64,000 nucleotides of DNA from assembly GCA_038380795.1 (NCBI GenBank), contig CM076279.1:8695001-8759000 (forward strand), read 5' to 3'. This stretch comes from Pyrocephalus nanus (lineage: Eukaryota > Chordata > Aves > Passeriformes > Tyrannidae). This document shows positions 24,328-37,600 of this stretch, in pieces; the first letter of the stretch is position 1; the number at the start of each line of letters is the position of its first letter. The position numbers and the translations under genes are program-made. The notes below the pieces were generated by a model. The model searched no databases, was not told the origin of the DNA, and worked only from the letters and a program-made list of their open reading frames with translations.

Positions 24328-26844
24328 GAAATCTCTCCTACCGACTCCAAAGATTGTTGGTTTGGGTTTGGTGGTTTTTTGTTTTGTTTTTTTTTCATCT
24401 TGAACGTTGAAATCTGACACTGAAATGAAGAGAGGGCCTGTTTTACTCAGAGGTTAAGGTTTACATTCTTCTGAAAGATGCCATTAAAATGGAATTTAGG
24501 GTAGGTAGGAAAAGCTAATGTTGCTGGCTATTACTTCCTAAAATCAGGTGGCCAAATAAATGTTGGCAGTTGAGATAACATATTGTTTTTAAATATTGTA
24601 GCAAATGGAGCACCAGCCCATAGTGTGGGCTCTGTAGTGGCTGATTTTCTGCCCTAAGAGTTTAGTGTCAGAGGTTCTGATTTTGTAGATAACTTCCACC
24701 TCTGCTTACAACTATTAAAGACTACTTTTGTAACACATCACCTTATTTCCCCTGAGGTCAACCAGGAGCCCAGGACTAAGTATTTCTTACCAAAAATTTG
24801 CTCTTCCATCCTTACACAGGACACAGGCTGTTTATTTCTCTTAATGGCATAAGCACTGTTTCATTTTTTGTCCTTTCCTGAGATCCAGCAGATGACACCC
24901 AATTAAAAACTCTTGCCTCAAGAAGAACAAAATTCTCCTTCCTTGTCCACTTAGATGAATCAGGAGCATGTTCCATGTGAATGTATCTTAGATCAAACTT
25001 CATATTCTGTACCAATCTGTTCATTGTTAAACATGTTAGTGTGACATACGAGAGGTGATTCCTTGGCTTGATTCGTGCCAAGTACAACAAATCTCCACTC
25101 AAACATCTTACCCCGGAAAAAGTGAGGATGCAGATGTACAATGGACACGTTCAACGAGACCTGAGTTCCATTTAAAGGGAGAAACACATGTGAGGACAGC
25201 TTAGCAGCACTGTCACTTGGAAACTCAACTTTCCTGCTCTTTCAAGTGAGACATCAGAGGTTCCAAGACTGCCAAGCATTTGAACAGAGCGGTTTCTGAT
25301 TTATTTTCATTTCACAATCACAGATGTATTTATTTATTTCTAATAGCAGAGTGCCAATATGAAAGTTATGAATGAAACTCCAGGGACGTAGCCCTACTAC
25401 AGCTCTAGACTGTCACCAGGCCTGGCTAAAAAAGGAAAGGGAGCAAGGAAAAAGGGAGATGCACAGATGCATCACCATGGGCTTGTCTGCAGCCCTCATT
25501 AGCAAAGCCACTCTTCATGATCAGAAGTGGAAGACTGGAAACGGAAATAATTAAAGAACAAATCACAAGGGGAGAGAGTCCTTGCCAGTACAATTCTCAG
25601 ACACTTTTCCAGGACCGGAACATTCCGTGCCCAGGCTTTCTGGGCTGACTCCTGCACAAAGCACAGGTTGATTGTTGGCTGAGTATGGAACACAACTATA
25701 AAACCCCCAGTCCTTTCTCCTTTAGCTTAAATGCTCAGGAAATGCACAGAAAGAAAAGAACAATGAGAACATAAAGCTAAACCTGGTCCTTTTAGTGTCT
25801 TGCTGAAGCACACACTACACCCAGGTCCACTGCAATGACTTCTTTATCTCTCTTTCTGGCTTCTAGGATAATAAAGCTGAGATTTCCCTGCAATTTCCCA
25901 GCTGTAAATGCTGTGACAGTTCCATTGCTTCTTGCTTGGGTTCAGTGTTACCTTGCTGGCCTGGCAGGACTCCAAGTGGAGCCTGTCAAACTGTATGAGC
26001 AGTGCTTATCACAGTCTGGTTTGTCTCAGGAACATTAAAATGGTTTAAATGCAATTGCCAACCTGGTGACCAATTTATCTCATTCCCCCAAGGCCTTGAC
26101 TCTGTGATAGAGCATTTCCTGGGCAGAGTATTGTTTTCTCCTGAAGATATTATTAATCTGCTGCTTTCTTGCACTCATGGGTGGTTACATTTCAACTCAA
26201 AAACTACTCAGCAATCTGCTCCTTGCAAAATGAACGGGCAATGAGGGATGTGGTGAAATTGTGGCTCTTTTGTGAAGCATCAGGGAAAGACAAAATTATA
26301 TGGGGGAAGAGATGAAACTGAGAATGAAGTGAGAAAGTGAAAGCTGCTGAGTGTTGTCATAGGCATAAAAACCAATTCCAAGAATTGCAGTGGAAAATGG
26401 CAAAAAAGTTTAGGACACACGAAAGAAAACCTGTAAGACCTGGCTATGCAGTCCCAAAATCCCCCTAAATTACACAGTGTCAAACAGATGGGAGAAGTAA
26501 GTCTGGTATGTATGTTGAAAATAGATTTCAATTAATTTGCATTAAAAGAGTAACTATTATGTGATATTTGGCCTTATTTTACTCGCTTTTAACAAAGAAC
26601 ATGGGCATGAAAATTTGCTCTCAAGAATTCACAATTCTGCTGTAAAGGTGCTTAAAAAGGACAGGGAATGAGAGATGGAGAAGAGAACTGAGAACACACA
26701 AATTAACTGAGGCAAAAATCAAACCAGAGGCAGACTAAATAAATCTAGTCCAGAACCCTGTTTGTTCTCTATGGCTGTGGAAGGAGCATTTGTATAACGT
26801 GTGCAGTCTGATGTAAAAAACAAACACCTAAAAACCAACAAAGA

Positions 26845-26862
26845 ACAAACAAACAAACAAAC
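26845..26862. repeat. (CAAA)n simple repeat
   Basis: About four consecutive caaa units. Confidence 0.85.
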
Positions 26863-27984
26863 CATCACCTTAACAAGCTACATTATAGACAGCACACTTA
26901 TTTTGTCTTTACTGCCTAAATATAAAGATTAAAACATTATTTTAAGTAAAATTTGAACCATTCGTTAAACACCAAGAATTTGCCTTAATTTCTCTTTACA
27001 GTCTTATAAAATAATCATAACCCTGAGATTAATATGTTCATGACTATATTTATTTCACTCTGACATTATTACAGTACAGGTATGCAAAGAATTATCCAAG
27101 ATAAATACAGACCTCCTGGCATGCTATGAAATTATACACCTGAAAATAAAAATTCCTTTAACTGCACAAACTTTCTGAACACCTATCCTTTGTGTTGACA
27201 GGCATGATTAGGATCTATTTCAATAAATTCAACACCATAAATGAATGCTGGCTAATTTGTCTAATAAAAGAAGTGTGGTAACATCTGCTTTTTCTGTTCC
27301 AGCAGCTCTAAAGAAATCACTATAGTCTGCAGCAAGCACTAAGCCCTCCTACTCTGCCTGCCAGCAGCATCAGAATTTTCAGTTTAAGGAATTCTACCTG
27401 TAAAATGCAGGGTATGGAACTGCTGGGTTCACATTTCCACCTTTTCCTGCACGGTGGGAGTGGTCACTGTGAGTGATGCAAAAGGTTGAACCCAAGCCGA
27501 TCACAGAAACAGCTCACCCTGAGAGGTGGCACAGGACCAGCAGTGACACCAGCAGCCAGATCCAAGAGCATTTCCTTCCTCCCTGTGTTCCCCATGCCCT
27601 GCCACGTTCACTTTTTGCTCTGGGAAGGGTTGGTTCTCCCATCTCTCAGGGCACAGCCCCCTCTGCCTCCTTCACATGTGATCCCCTGGTTTTCAAAATG
27701 CTGCACAGACCCTCTGCTTCCGGAGGAACTAGATGTGCCACTGACCCTTAAGATCATGAAATTACCATAATTGAACAGATAAATATCTATTTTTTATGAA
27801 AGAGGACACACCATTCACAGCTACACTTGATCCAAGTTACTGCTCTGATGAGCTCGCTGTAAGATTTTTATCGGCACAACTTCAGCTCAAGAACTTCTGA
27901 TCACAGCCAAGGCAGTACAAACAGAATGAAAATCCCATGTCCCAGTTTGTCACTAAGAAAAAAAAAATAATCAAAATCAAATTG

Positions 27985-28124
27985 CAGAATCACAGAATAT
28001 TCTGAGTTGGAAGGGACCCACAGGGATCATCGAGTGTAGCTCGTAAGTGATGGCCCCTATGGGGATCAATCCACACCCCTGGCATCATTAGCACTGTACT
28101 CTAACCAACTGAGCTAATCATTAC
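27985..28124 (-). mobile_element. tRNA-Ile/CR1 composite SINE (TguSINE1-type)
   Basis: Read on the minus strand, the head (28124 to about 28051) is tRNA-Ile-like. An A-box tagctcagttgg lies at 28105-28116, an anticodon arm gtgctaatga at about 28083-28094 with AAT at 28087-28089, and a B-box-like ggattgatcc at 28063-28072. The tail (about 28050 to 27985) is the avian CR1 3' end, finishing in the attctgtg-type octamer. Known: SINEs built this way (TguSINE1) are mobilised by CR1 and have been described from passerine birds. The anticodon arm is intact but acceptor pairing is lost, so this is a retroposon rather than a tRNA gene. No clear target-site duplication is seen. Confidence 0.88.
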
Positions 28125-31100
28125 CCATTAAATCTGGATCCTTATACTCCAAAGCTGTTGGACTGGTACAAATCTGGCTTTTTTTGCAGCACAAAAAGGA
28201 AAAAAACCCTTCAAACGTAACAGTATAACATATATTGTTAATACTTCTGAGAGGATATGGTGGATGTAAATATTTTAAAATTCAGCTTCCTTAAGTAGTC
28301 AGAAAATCAGAAAAGCATCAACTACTGTAGAGACAAATGTCAAACATGGCAGGGTGAGCTCAGTATAAAAATAATATTAAGGAACAAAATATTAACTGTG
28401 ATGGATCAAACTGGCCTTGGGACCTACTGCCTGTTATGGGATATGGTGTCCTCACACTCACCACTTCAATTCCCATGGAAATTACTGAGCTCTCCTGAAA
28501 ATCTGGCCCAGTACTTCTATCACTAAAACCTGTGACCAAAAAAGGAAGTTATTTTCCAATAATAAAGAGAATGTGCTTAACTCATGCTCATACAGTTTTT
28601 AAACCAGTGAAAACCTGTTCAGTGCCCACTGCAAGAGACAAAGAAATGCTTTTTTTATATATAAGGCCATAATATGGAGCTGCCTTGCACATAAAACATG
28701 TTTGAAATCAGTAATTTTTATTACACTAGAAGCCACAGTAAAAATATTTCCCTTTCTTTTGTGGAATCAGCACTTTGATTTTCAAATTCAAAGAAAGCAA
28801 ACGACAGGAAGTGAAGGGTGTATCTGCACTGTGCTCTCACATATGGACAACCAACTGAAAAATAAACATCACTGAATCAGTTGGAAACTTGCATTTGCAG
28901 TGGGCTTTTTGTTTTAAAAGGGAGGGAAAAAAAGGTAGGGCTATTTCAATATCTCACCTACCTTTTTAACACAAAACCTGGGTTTTGTCCCTCAAAAAGT
29001 AGGCAAAAGTATTGTTTCCTTAAACTATAAAAGGCAATGATATAGAAGTATAAAGCAAAACTTAAGTGCTGTTAACTTGTGATCCAGCACATCAACAAGA
29101 TAAATACAGAACATCAAACAAGAATAAAGTGGAGCACTCAGAAACTGGAAGTCATTAGTTGGTTCCATCCACATCCCTAATTGCAGCCCTCCATTATCAA
29201 CTAAGTCCGGATTTTATTTAAACATCTTGCCCTATTTTCAAAAGTATTGAGGAGATAAAAATGATAATAACAACTTGGGAAGCAAATTATGTGTATATGA
29301 AAATTTAACTGTTGACAGTCTTGCTTTACACTTGGCATTACCTGTCCATCTCTTACATCTAATGTCTGAAGAAAAATAGATTTTAGGATGCAAACATGTT
29401 GCATTCCACATTGGTTAATGGTTAATTAGTTAAAATACAAGAAAATAGCTGAAACAAATTGTAGCTCAAATCAGAAACGAACTTTCTGTATCTCTTTAAT
29501 TTCTATGTCCATCAAAATCATACCATGCTTTTTCTGCCATACAAGGATCCATCCTGCTGTAAGGCTGCATTCACCAAGAACTATTTGGAATAAAGCCAAA
29601 CTTATTGTAGTCACAAGCTGCTTTTATACTATATTATAATATTTCCGTTCCATTTAAACATTACCATGTATTAGGAACCACATTCCAGCCTTGCTTAAGC
29701 ATGCAAATTACCCAGCAAAATATGAAGAGGAAAAATCCCAGTTATTTAACACTCCTTCCCCCTATGGGACACCTTTAAACTCATGCAAAACTGCACACAC
29801 ACAAAGCACAAGCTGTATAAATTTCTGAATTCCTCCAAACCTGTTTCTAAGTTCAAAATATGTGACCCTGAGCTGCCTTTACATAAAGCCTCACTGGGAA
29901 GTTCTAATTGTGCTTTGAGTTCACAGATGTGGGTAAGCCACTTCTCATTAAACTTTCTAGAGCTCCATGAACCCTTTGACACGCATTTTCACATGTAAAT
30001 ATAAACACTGTCAGGCTTGTGAAACTTTGGTTCATTCTCCTCCAGAGGAGAACAAGGATCAACCACAAAAGGAAGCAGCCAGTTGGTTTTTTTTCTTATA
30101 TACCATAGGCTCAATCCCATATAAACCACTAAAATCTGCTGTAATAACCAGTCTGGGACTTTGGCTGTTTCACTCAGTATTAAAGCATCAGAACCTCACT
30201 ATTAATTACACTTTTTTACATAAAAGGGATGAAAGAAGAGGAAACGGTGACCAAAAAAATTCCAAGGAAGTGTTGAGTATCTTTTTATTGAAAGACAACA
30301 AACACAAGTGAGCCATTAATAGTGGCAAAGATGGGGGGGTTGGAGGGGATTTCAATCAGCCTTTTCATGTTTTATTCATTTTTAAGTAAGAAAGCCTTTC
30401 CCTCTGTCTAGTTTTTGCCTTTACTAACATAACCAGACATCAGGCATTGCACACATCCATACCCTTTCTGATTGCTGCCTCAATGATTATTTCAGTTCTG
30501 CCACGAGGACAACCAACCCAAGCACTAGGAAAGGTGGGATTTTCTGTCTGCAAGTAGACAAAACAGATGTTTTATGCCAGAGACATCCAACCTGTGGCCC
30601 ACCTGGAAAATTCATCTTACTTGCAATCTACTCCTATCAGCTTTGGAGCACTAAGAAGTTGCCTACTGAGACACGTTATGACAATGCAATACTGAGTACA
30701 CTGAATTTATGGAAAAGGTCCAGCCAGGCTGTCGGGTCCTTCTTGCTTTAAAAACAAGCTGCGTGCTCTGACTCAACCACAGTGCTGCATCTATTTCCAA
30801 ACCCAGCATCTGTAGTAAGTTCTGATTTGAAATATTAATTAAACTCTAGCATAGGAAGACTTACTAAGTGGAGAAGCACAGCTTTCAAACCTATCAGTGA
30901 ACAGAAAGGTGCGTGCTATAAAGCTATAACACGTTAATTATCGCTCTTCTGTCAGGTGGGTGGGAGAGATTATTCCCCAGCACTACAAGTCACCTGTGAC
31001 AACTTCCAGATTTATCCAACAGGAAGGGCTCTGAGATAACCTGCAAAGTCCAGCAGGTACCAGGAAGTCACACAGACACAACCACTGTGGTTTGTTCAGA

Positions 31101-34100
31101 CTGTTATTTATCTACATTAGGACAGTCCAGTCTTATCAAGCACAGGCCCATTCCTTTTGGCAGGAGTCTCCTCATGTGTCACTCCAGACTTGCTGTCTGC
31201 TTTCTAAGTGAACAGCCATATGAAAGCAGAGAAGTCTCTTGTCTTCAGGGAGGAAAAAATGGTAGGTCAGATGGAATTATGCTTCAGGCTGAGCAGAACA
31301 CTCCACAGGCTGGAGACTAAACTAAGCTAAAGCAGTGATTTAACAGACATGGATATGAACTCAGCTCTTTTCCTTACAGTCTGCAGCAACCCCTAAAAAC
31401 TACTTGTATAAATATTTGTGCAATTAATCCAGCCACAAAACCATTCAGACCTTTTTACTTATACAGCATACAAGAAGGGCTGCATGATCAAACCTCAGTC
31501 ACATTTACAGGCACAATCCAGACTCGGATATCCTGTTGGATTAGTTTTAATCTACTTTTTTTTTCACTTACTCCAACATCAAAACAGTCAGTTCTCTTAA
31601 TTTGTTTACTCATTTTCTTCCTGTACCTGTCACTGTGCTCTGCACTTACTGAACAGCTAAGATTATCCATTTTTAACTGGTTTTTCCACTCTTGGCCAGA
31701 AGGAGCAAGTCACAGATACCTGTATTTTAAGGCTTATATCTCACTATACCTATAAAAGCCTGCTTTAATCACCTACCACTTATACACAAGATAACCACGA
31801 AAAAGCAAATATTAATCTTTTTAAAAGTAGGGGTTTTTTTCATTACCATGCTCTCTTTGTACTCTGCCAGTCCCCCCACACTCTCTGGGGTCTATATTCT
31901 GAATTTTCACGCATACCATAAAGTATCTTTGGAATGTTACAGTATAATTGTTTAGAGAAACATTTAACGGATGAGTAAGCATCAAGAGGCCAGGCCTAAG
32001 GGAAAAGAGAAGTTAAAATGCTGGCAGTATTTTATATTGAATGATCTTCTCAGCATGAGGACAGGGGATGGACATTTGATCCAAAAATCTGGTATTGACT
32101 CAAGTGATACAAACCCAGAGCCAGCATGGAGGGTATGAAGGCACCTACCAAAAATATCTGCTCCCACCCACCCCTCCCAAACTGGGCTTTGGGCACTGGC
32201 CAGTAGAGAAATCCAGTGTTGTTTGATCAATAACAGGAATATTATGATAGGGGACAACGTGATCTTGACAACTGGCTCTTTTTCCTTTTTTAATGCTTTC
32301 CCAATTTACAGCACAAATAATCTGCATGTGCATGATACAGAAATACAGGATTAGCTGGAAAGAGAGCTGGGCATTGAGTACAGAGATAGCTACAAAAAAG
32401 CTGAACATTCTTTCACTACAGGAAAGTGCTGGAGACAATATGCTGTAAATTAAGGTACATTTTCCTGAATTCCCTGAAGGATGCTCCTCTCAGAGATTGT
32501 ACAAATCCATTACCACAGGTCCGTCATTAGGGTTTTCTTGAGGTTCATTTTCTGAAGAGAGTTAAAAAAAGCACCCTCAAAATAAAGTGTATGGAGTATC
32601 AGGGGCAGAGGAGTGGGACAAATCAGGCTTAACCTTACATAATTGATTCATACCCTGATTATTAGAGCACAGCTAAGAAGGCTTTTACTCCCAATTCCTC
32701 CTCAGCCCCATATTTTTTTTTAAGTACGAAAAAGCAAAATAATCATCCCCCTACCTGAATTCCCAACCAGAAGAAAGGCCACAAAGGCAGGAGAAGTGCT
32801 GACACTCTCTGGAGACCAAGCACTTCTTTTCCACTAGAGCCAGAAAAGCCCAGCTGCCCCAGCCTTGTGCCACAGCTGAAGCTTGTCCCTTGATTGGGCA
32901 CCTAAAATCTCCCTCCCAGGGGGTTCTGTGGTGATGAACAACATATGAGTTGCAGCTGGTGCAGCACAAGCTCTCCAAAGCTTCAGACTTCCATAATATT
33001 CTCAGAAATGGGGTCTCTCTGAGGCCCTGCTGTTTCTGCCTTAAATTTGGTGGAGGGCAGGTAACATTAAAAATTAATTAGGAACACAGAAATAGTGTGA
33101 TTCTGTAAATGTGAGCTTGGTAATGAACTCATGGATGAGCAGCACAAGTTCTGCTGTGGAGCCTTCTAGTTCCAAACCCAATGTATTTTTCAAGATTCCT
33201 AATATCTCTGTATAATGGGTGACTCTAAATCATCTGTAAAAATAATGGATTGATTAAGGGTTTAAGAGGTATCTGTAGGCACATGAGATTGCAAGGGACT
33301 TCCCAGGTCACCAGATCTGCATCCTACTATCAAAAACACTGTATTAAATCATCTCTTCCAGAACAAATACATCCCCATCTTAAAATGAGTTTTCTTTTTT
33401 TTTCGTATCCCCCCTTAAATAACCTCAAAATTGGGATATTTCTTTTCATTTTCAGCTTAATTCATTAAAGACCCCATCCAGTGGCCATTTAGATGAAACA
33501 CTACAGACTGTAGGACAAGTTTGTACATCCTCAACTTTTTCTTTCTCTTCAACACAACGATCCAGATGCTGCTGTCACATAAATTCACTGGTTTAAATCT
33601 CTGTTTTTTTTCTAATGCCATTCTCAAAGGCAAATCCAAATATTCCATTTTCTGTAATTGCTTTCCCTCGCTGAATTACAGGGAACTGTAATATCACTAC
33701 TGACTTTAAAACAGGGGCTGGAGATTCCTTCCTGTCTTACAGTGCCCCTAAGAGCCTGTGAGCATTTCTGTGGGGTTTGGTAATGGGGAACACAAGACAG
33801 TTTATAATGAAGTCTAACAAACTGAGCATGTTAATCTTTTCAGCCACTTAAATCCAGGGAAATCAAAAGCAAATGTCTTCCTACCAGAGCATCCCAAAAC
33901 CCAACCCCAAATACTTGGATCTTAATGACTGCTGGGATGTTTTCTGCTAACCATCCATTAGATTTCTTACAATATTCCACACAACGTTCCTCCACAAGCT
34001 GGATTGATTTCTTCCACGACTTAACTTGTTTTTGCCAAAGTCTCTTTTAGTTCAGCACTGGCCTCCTGCCTAATGAAACAACCTTTCTTTATGCCAAAAC

Positions 34101-34592
34101 TGTCATCTTCAGTTGCACAAGATGCATCTCACTTGCAAACATGTGAATGAGCCCCATTTTTAATGTCTGAAGAACTGCTATTTTAAAATGATCCCGAGCA
34201 AAACTTAAACAGACACGGGAGTGGTCGGTACCTTGGGTGGGAGAGGAATCGTTCTCAGGAGAGATTTTCTTCCTTTTGTGTTTAAATACACCTTTTAAAA
34301 GCAAAACCCTGATTATTAGAACACAAAAGCAGATGTATTTAAGCACAGGCAGCAGTGGGACGTGCAAGGCTCACACTGAGCTGCAGTGAAAGCTTCATTC
34401 TCAGCCAGTGTGAAGTCATCCTTCACATGCACCACAGCCTTGGCTCTTATCAACCAGACTGGCCTTTAAATGTAAGAATCTGATAACCTTAGTAAGTTAT
34501 CAAGTATTGCTAATGACTGAAAAAATTCATCTAAAGAAACCTCCTGCTCTATTTTCCTGCTGTAATTTCAGACACAGCTGGAACAAAAATAC
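28125..34592. other. Non-coding stretch, no recognised gene
   Basis: AT-rich intronic-looking DNA directly downstream (in transcription) of the last visible B3GNTL1 exon. No interspersed repeat was recognised. The open frames (for example 97 codons at 32145-32438, minus) have no family resemblance. Confidence 0.55.
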
Positions 34593-34688
34593 CTGTGTGA
34601 GAAGTTGCTCTTGGGTCAGGTTATTGATCCAGCGAGTGTAGCGTTCAGTGGAGTCCACTGGCTCTCTTCTGACTTGGCAACCAACAAT
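34593..34688 (-). CDS. B3GNTL1: B3GNTL1 internal coding exon (probably coding exon 6), last one visible
   Basis: Seen: acceptor (…gctttag), 96 bp in phase 0 at both ends, donor CAG|gtattt. The 32 codons read [20 protein letters not shown] then [12 protein letters not shown]. Known: this follows the HPNS of the previous exon exactly as HPSS is followed by IIGC in human B3GNTL1, and the ERYTRWIN segment is characteristic of the family. The family continues with a VFTSNGPT-type segment, which I could not find in the 34.6 kb that follow on this strand. If the intron were retained, translation would continue 21 codons and stop at a TGA at 34527-34529. The donor is weaker than those of the other exons (T-rich after GTA), which is worth noting but is still canonical GT. 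Confidence 0.93.
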
Positions 34689-37600
34689 CTAAAGCAAAAT
34701 GAGATAAATCCCACAGTGTAAACTGCTGGGCACCCACGTAGCAACAAAACAAGAGCATAAAATAAACATTCAAAACATGGCAAGTCCAAGAATTATCAAT
34801 ACAGTCCTTGTTACCCCCCCTTTCATGTCCATAATATAATATGGCACAGTTGCCCTTCTTAATTTTTAATTAGTTACAGACTCTGAGGGTCTCTAGAAAA
34901 CTAACACTGAGAAATGTCTTTCCAATAGCTTCATTCATAGGAACATTTGAACCATTTTGGTTGAAATTTTCAGACAAATGTAGACATCTGAAATACAAAA
35001 TTTCACCCAAAATAGTTAAGTTTGCCAAATGAAAATGGGAAGCTGAATAACACCAGGCAATTGTACCAACAGTGCCATAAGCCACAATACCACACATGAC
35101 TTTTAATTAATCTAAAATAAAGAAAAAAAACCCATACTGTATTAATCTTCAGATAATCAAGTTCTGTTCAAGAACAGGTGGAAAACTTCCTTGGTTTATT
35201 TTCCACCCTGAGGAATGAAGAGCATACACTGAGCACAGCAAGTTTAAATCTTCCAGGTATCTGTATTTACAGAGCTGTAAACCCCACACAGATGGGAGCA
35301 GTCAGGCTGGAATTCTGCACGTGCAGTTATGAATACTTTTGATGTGGGAACAAAAACACCACGAGGAGACCTTGCTGGGGGACTGCTGGCAGTGAAACAT
35401 CACCATTTAGACTATGATTAAATACAATCAAAATAACAACCCTGGAAAAAAAAAAAGAAAGCAAGATTTGCTTATCCCATAAGAATAAACCAGAATGTCT
35501 CTGAACTATGAAATTTTTCCTCCATGACAACGATGAATTACTATGAAAAACTTCAGTCCTTATCCTAACTTAATCCTCAATTACAGCTAGGTAATACTAA
35601 GACATTTGCAGAAGGTTAAGCTGAAATTCTTTTAAACTGAATATAAATTAGTAGACTTCATAGAGACGTTTTTTAATAGGGGCACTCCACAGAGATAAAA
35701 ACTTGACAGAAGCTGTGTCAGATGTACATACATCCTGTTCTTCGAGGATTATTTTTATTTAAGAATAGAACTGCATACAGAACTCATTCATTATCTAGAC
35801 AATAGAATATTGTAATGCATACTTAGCAATCTTGTACTTGTTTCATATATAGAATTAAAGAAAGGAAAAAAGGATTGATATAATTAACACTTTACTAAAA
35901 TGTCTTCCATAATAGTGGGTTTAAGTTTGCTTTTTCTTAAATCACCTAAATGTGCTATGCACACACATATCTAAAGTATTTCTTTCCAGAAGGCTTTCTA
36001 ATTATTCTTAAAATCTATTCTTTTACAAGCAAGTTGAATTACTTTCTTCACTCCTCCTCCTCCTCATTGAAAAACCAAACCTACTCAACAACCTGGCCAT
36101 TCTTTTCTTTACAAGCAGCCACTGTTGGTGTTCTTGGTGTCCTTTCACTGGATTTTCATGGATGAACCAAACCTACCAGCAGGACATATAAAAGAAAGGA
36201 TCTCCCTCCTGCAGAAGGTGGTATAAATAAAGCATCATTTAACCACCTTCTTTATTTACAATGGCATCACATCAAAATACACAAAATACAACATCGGTGC
36301 TTGTTCCTGGGAACAGCTGCATTTTGATCTTTAACACGACAGCAAAATAGCCACAAACACACAACAAAGTCACCCCTGTAAGAGGTGAAATGTTTGTACT
36401 CCCCTCTGCCCTAAGACCTCCTGCTTTCTTTCCGGATTCTGAACCAACACCACTCCTGATGCTGCTTTTAGCATCACCTTAAGAGCTTTGTTTTACAGAC
36501 AAATCTTAAAATTGTGGCTATGCAATCCGATTTATTTCTAGATCCTCAGCCAAACACATTCCACACCTTTCTGCTCCTTGGCTGTACTGTTTCTCTCCCA
36601 GCAGGACTCTCAGATTCATGACTGGGATTTTTGACTTATGGTTGCAAGATAAACACTACCAACCTGAGCCTTTGATACAGTGTCTGTAAAGCTCAGCTCA
36701 TGTAACCAGACAATGAAAATCAGATTATTTAGAGTACAAACAGCTTCCTCCAGCTCCCCTGTGTAAGGTGTGGCAGCAGAAACAACTGCACACTGATCCT
36801 CATTTCCTCAGTGTCTCACAGAGCTTTTGTATTCACTTCACTGAATATTTCTTCATAGCTCCTAAACTGAGGTGAAAGTTTTCTCACTGTTCCTTCTTTC
36901 ACAACTTTTAAAATACTTTGATAAAAATCATTCTGGCTTATTTTACATCCATTCAGACCTTCCAGAAAGTACAAGAAATTCCATATTATAAATATGCTTT
37001 TCAGTACTTTGAGAAGCAATTTCTATGCAAAAATAAAGTTCAGCCAAGTTTCAACTTTTTGACCCAATTGGACAAGTTTATTTTTATTATTAAAAATGCC
37101 AACTGTATACTGGCACGTATCTGTACCAAGATTAAAGTATTTAATAGATATAACAAATTCAATACATTTTTTTATTCCAAGTGGAAACTTGCTGAAGTGC
37201 ATTATTAATATTCCTTTTATAGGAAGCAGTAACATGAACCATGAACAAAAAAGGTTTCTGGCTCACAGCAAAGGGCTATGGCAGTTCATGGAAAAGCAAA
37301 ACTCATCAGGAGAGGAAATCATGACAATCCTTTCTTCTACAACAGCAGATGAGGTAATTTGCTTTCTACACAGACAATTACTTTTTTAATGTATTAAAGG
37401 TAACTTAAAGTTTATTTAGCTATTTATTTAATTGCAATCAGCATTGGCCTCTCGGGCAAAAAAAATACGGAAGGATTTATACTTTATGGCAGCAAGAGAT
37501 AGTGATAGGAAAGAATAGTAAGAGCATAAAATAGCGGGTTTGTCTTATGTGCTAACAAATACATTTGATGAAAGGCCATACAAGTAAACTTTAAAAATAT

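Larger units (their letters stand above)
18231..27983. other. Non-coding stretch, no recognised gene
   Basis: Mostly AT-rich. It contains poly(A) at 18593-18617, a region near 19.3-20.0 kb rich in transcription-factor-like motifs, a 24-bp-period duplication at 20254-20291, a CpG-rich patch at about 24.13-24.26 kb and CA and CAAA simple repeats. No splice-bounded coding exon was recognised on either strand. Confidence 0.55.
1..34592 (-). other. B3GNTL1: Probable continuation of the next B3GNTL1 intron (at least 34.6 kb)
   Basis: After the exon ending LLTQ, the family protein continues for roughly 200 more residues. I searched the minus strand by eye for the expected next motifs (VFTSNGPT, VIMPTWFC, PEDLLFF, YRYHPQAA, TIWNAGKQG, FCDVDENK) and did not find any with splice sites. 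The simplest reading is one very long intron running off the low end of the window. Alternatives are a diverged exon I missed or a truncated gene. The stretch carries the clearest transposable elements of the window, listed separately. Confidence 0.6.

Noticed and set aside
27201..27212. Minus-strand LIMPVN word similar to VIMPTW of the missing B3GNTL1 exon
   Set aside because: The surrounding translation does not match and splice sites are not placed appropriately.
28051..28124. tRNA-Ile-like sequence
   Set aside because: Acceptor-stem pairing is lost, the B-box is altered and it is fused to a CR1 tail. It is a SINE head, not a working tRNA gene.
28591..28614. Exon-like start VFTG on the minus strand after an AG, resembling the VFTS start of the expected next B3GNTL1 exon
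   Set aside because: The frame reaches a stop after eight codons and the following residues (LKTV) do not match the family.
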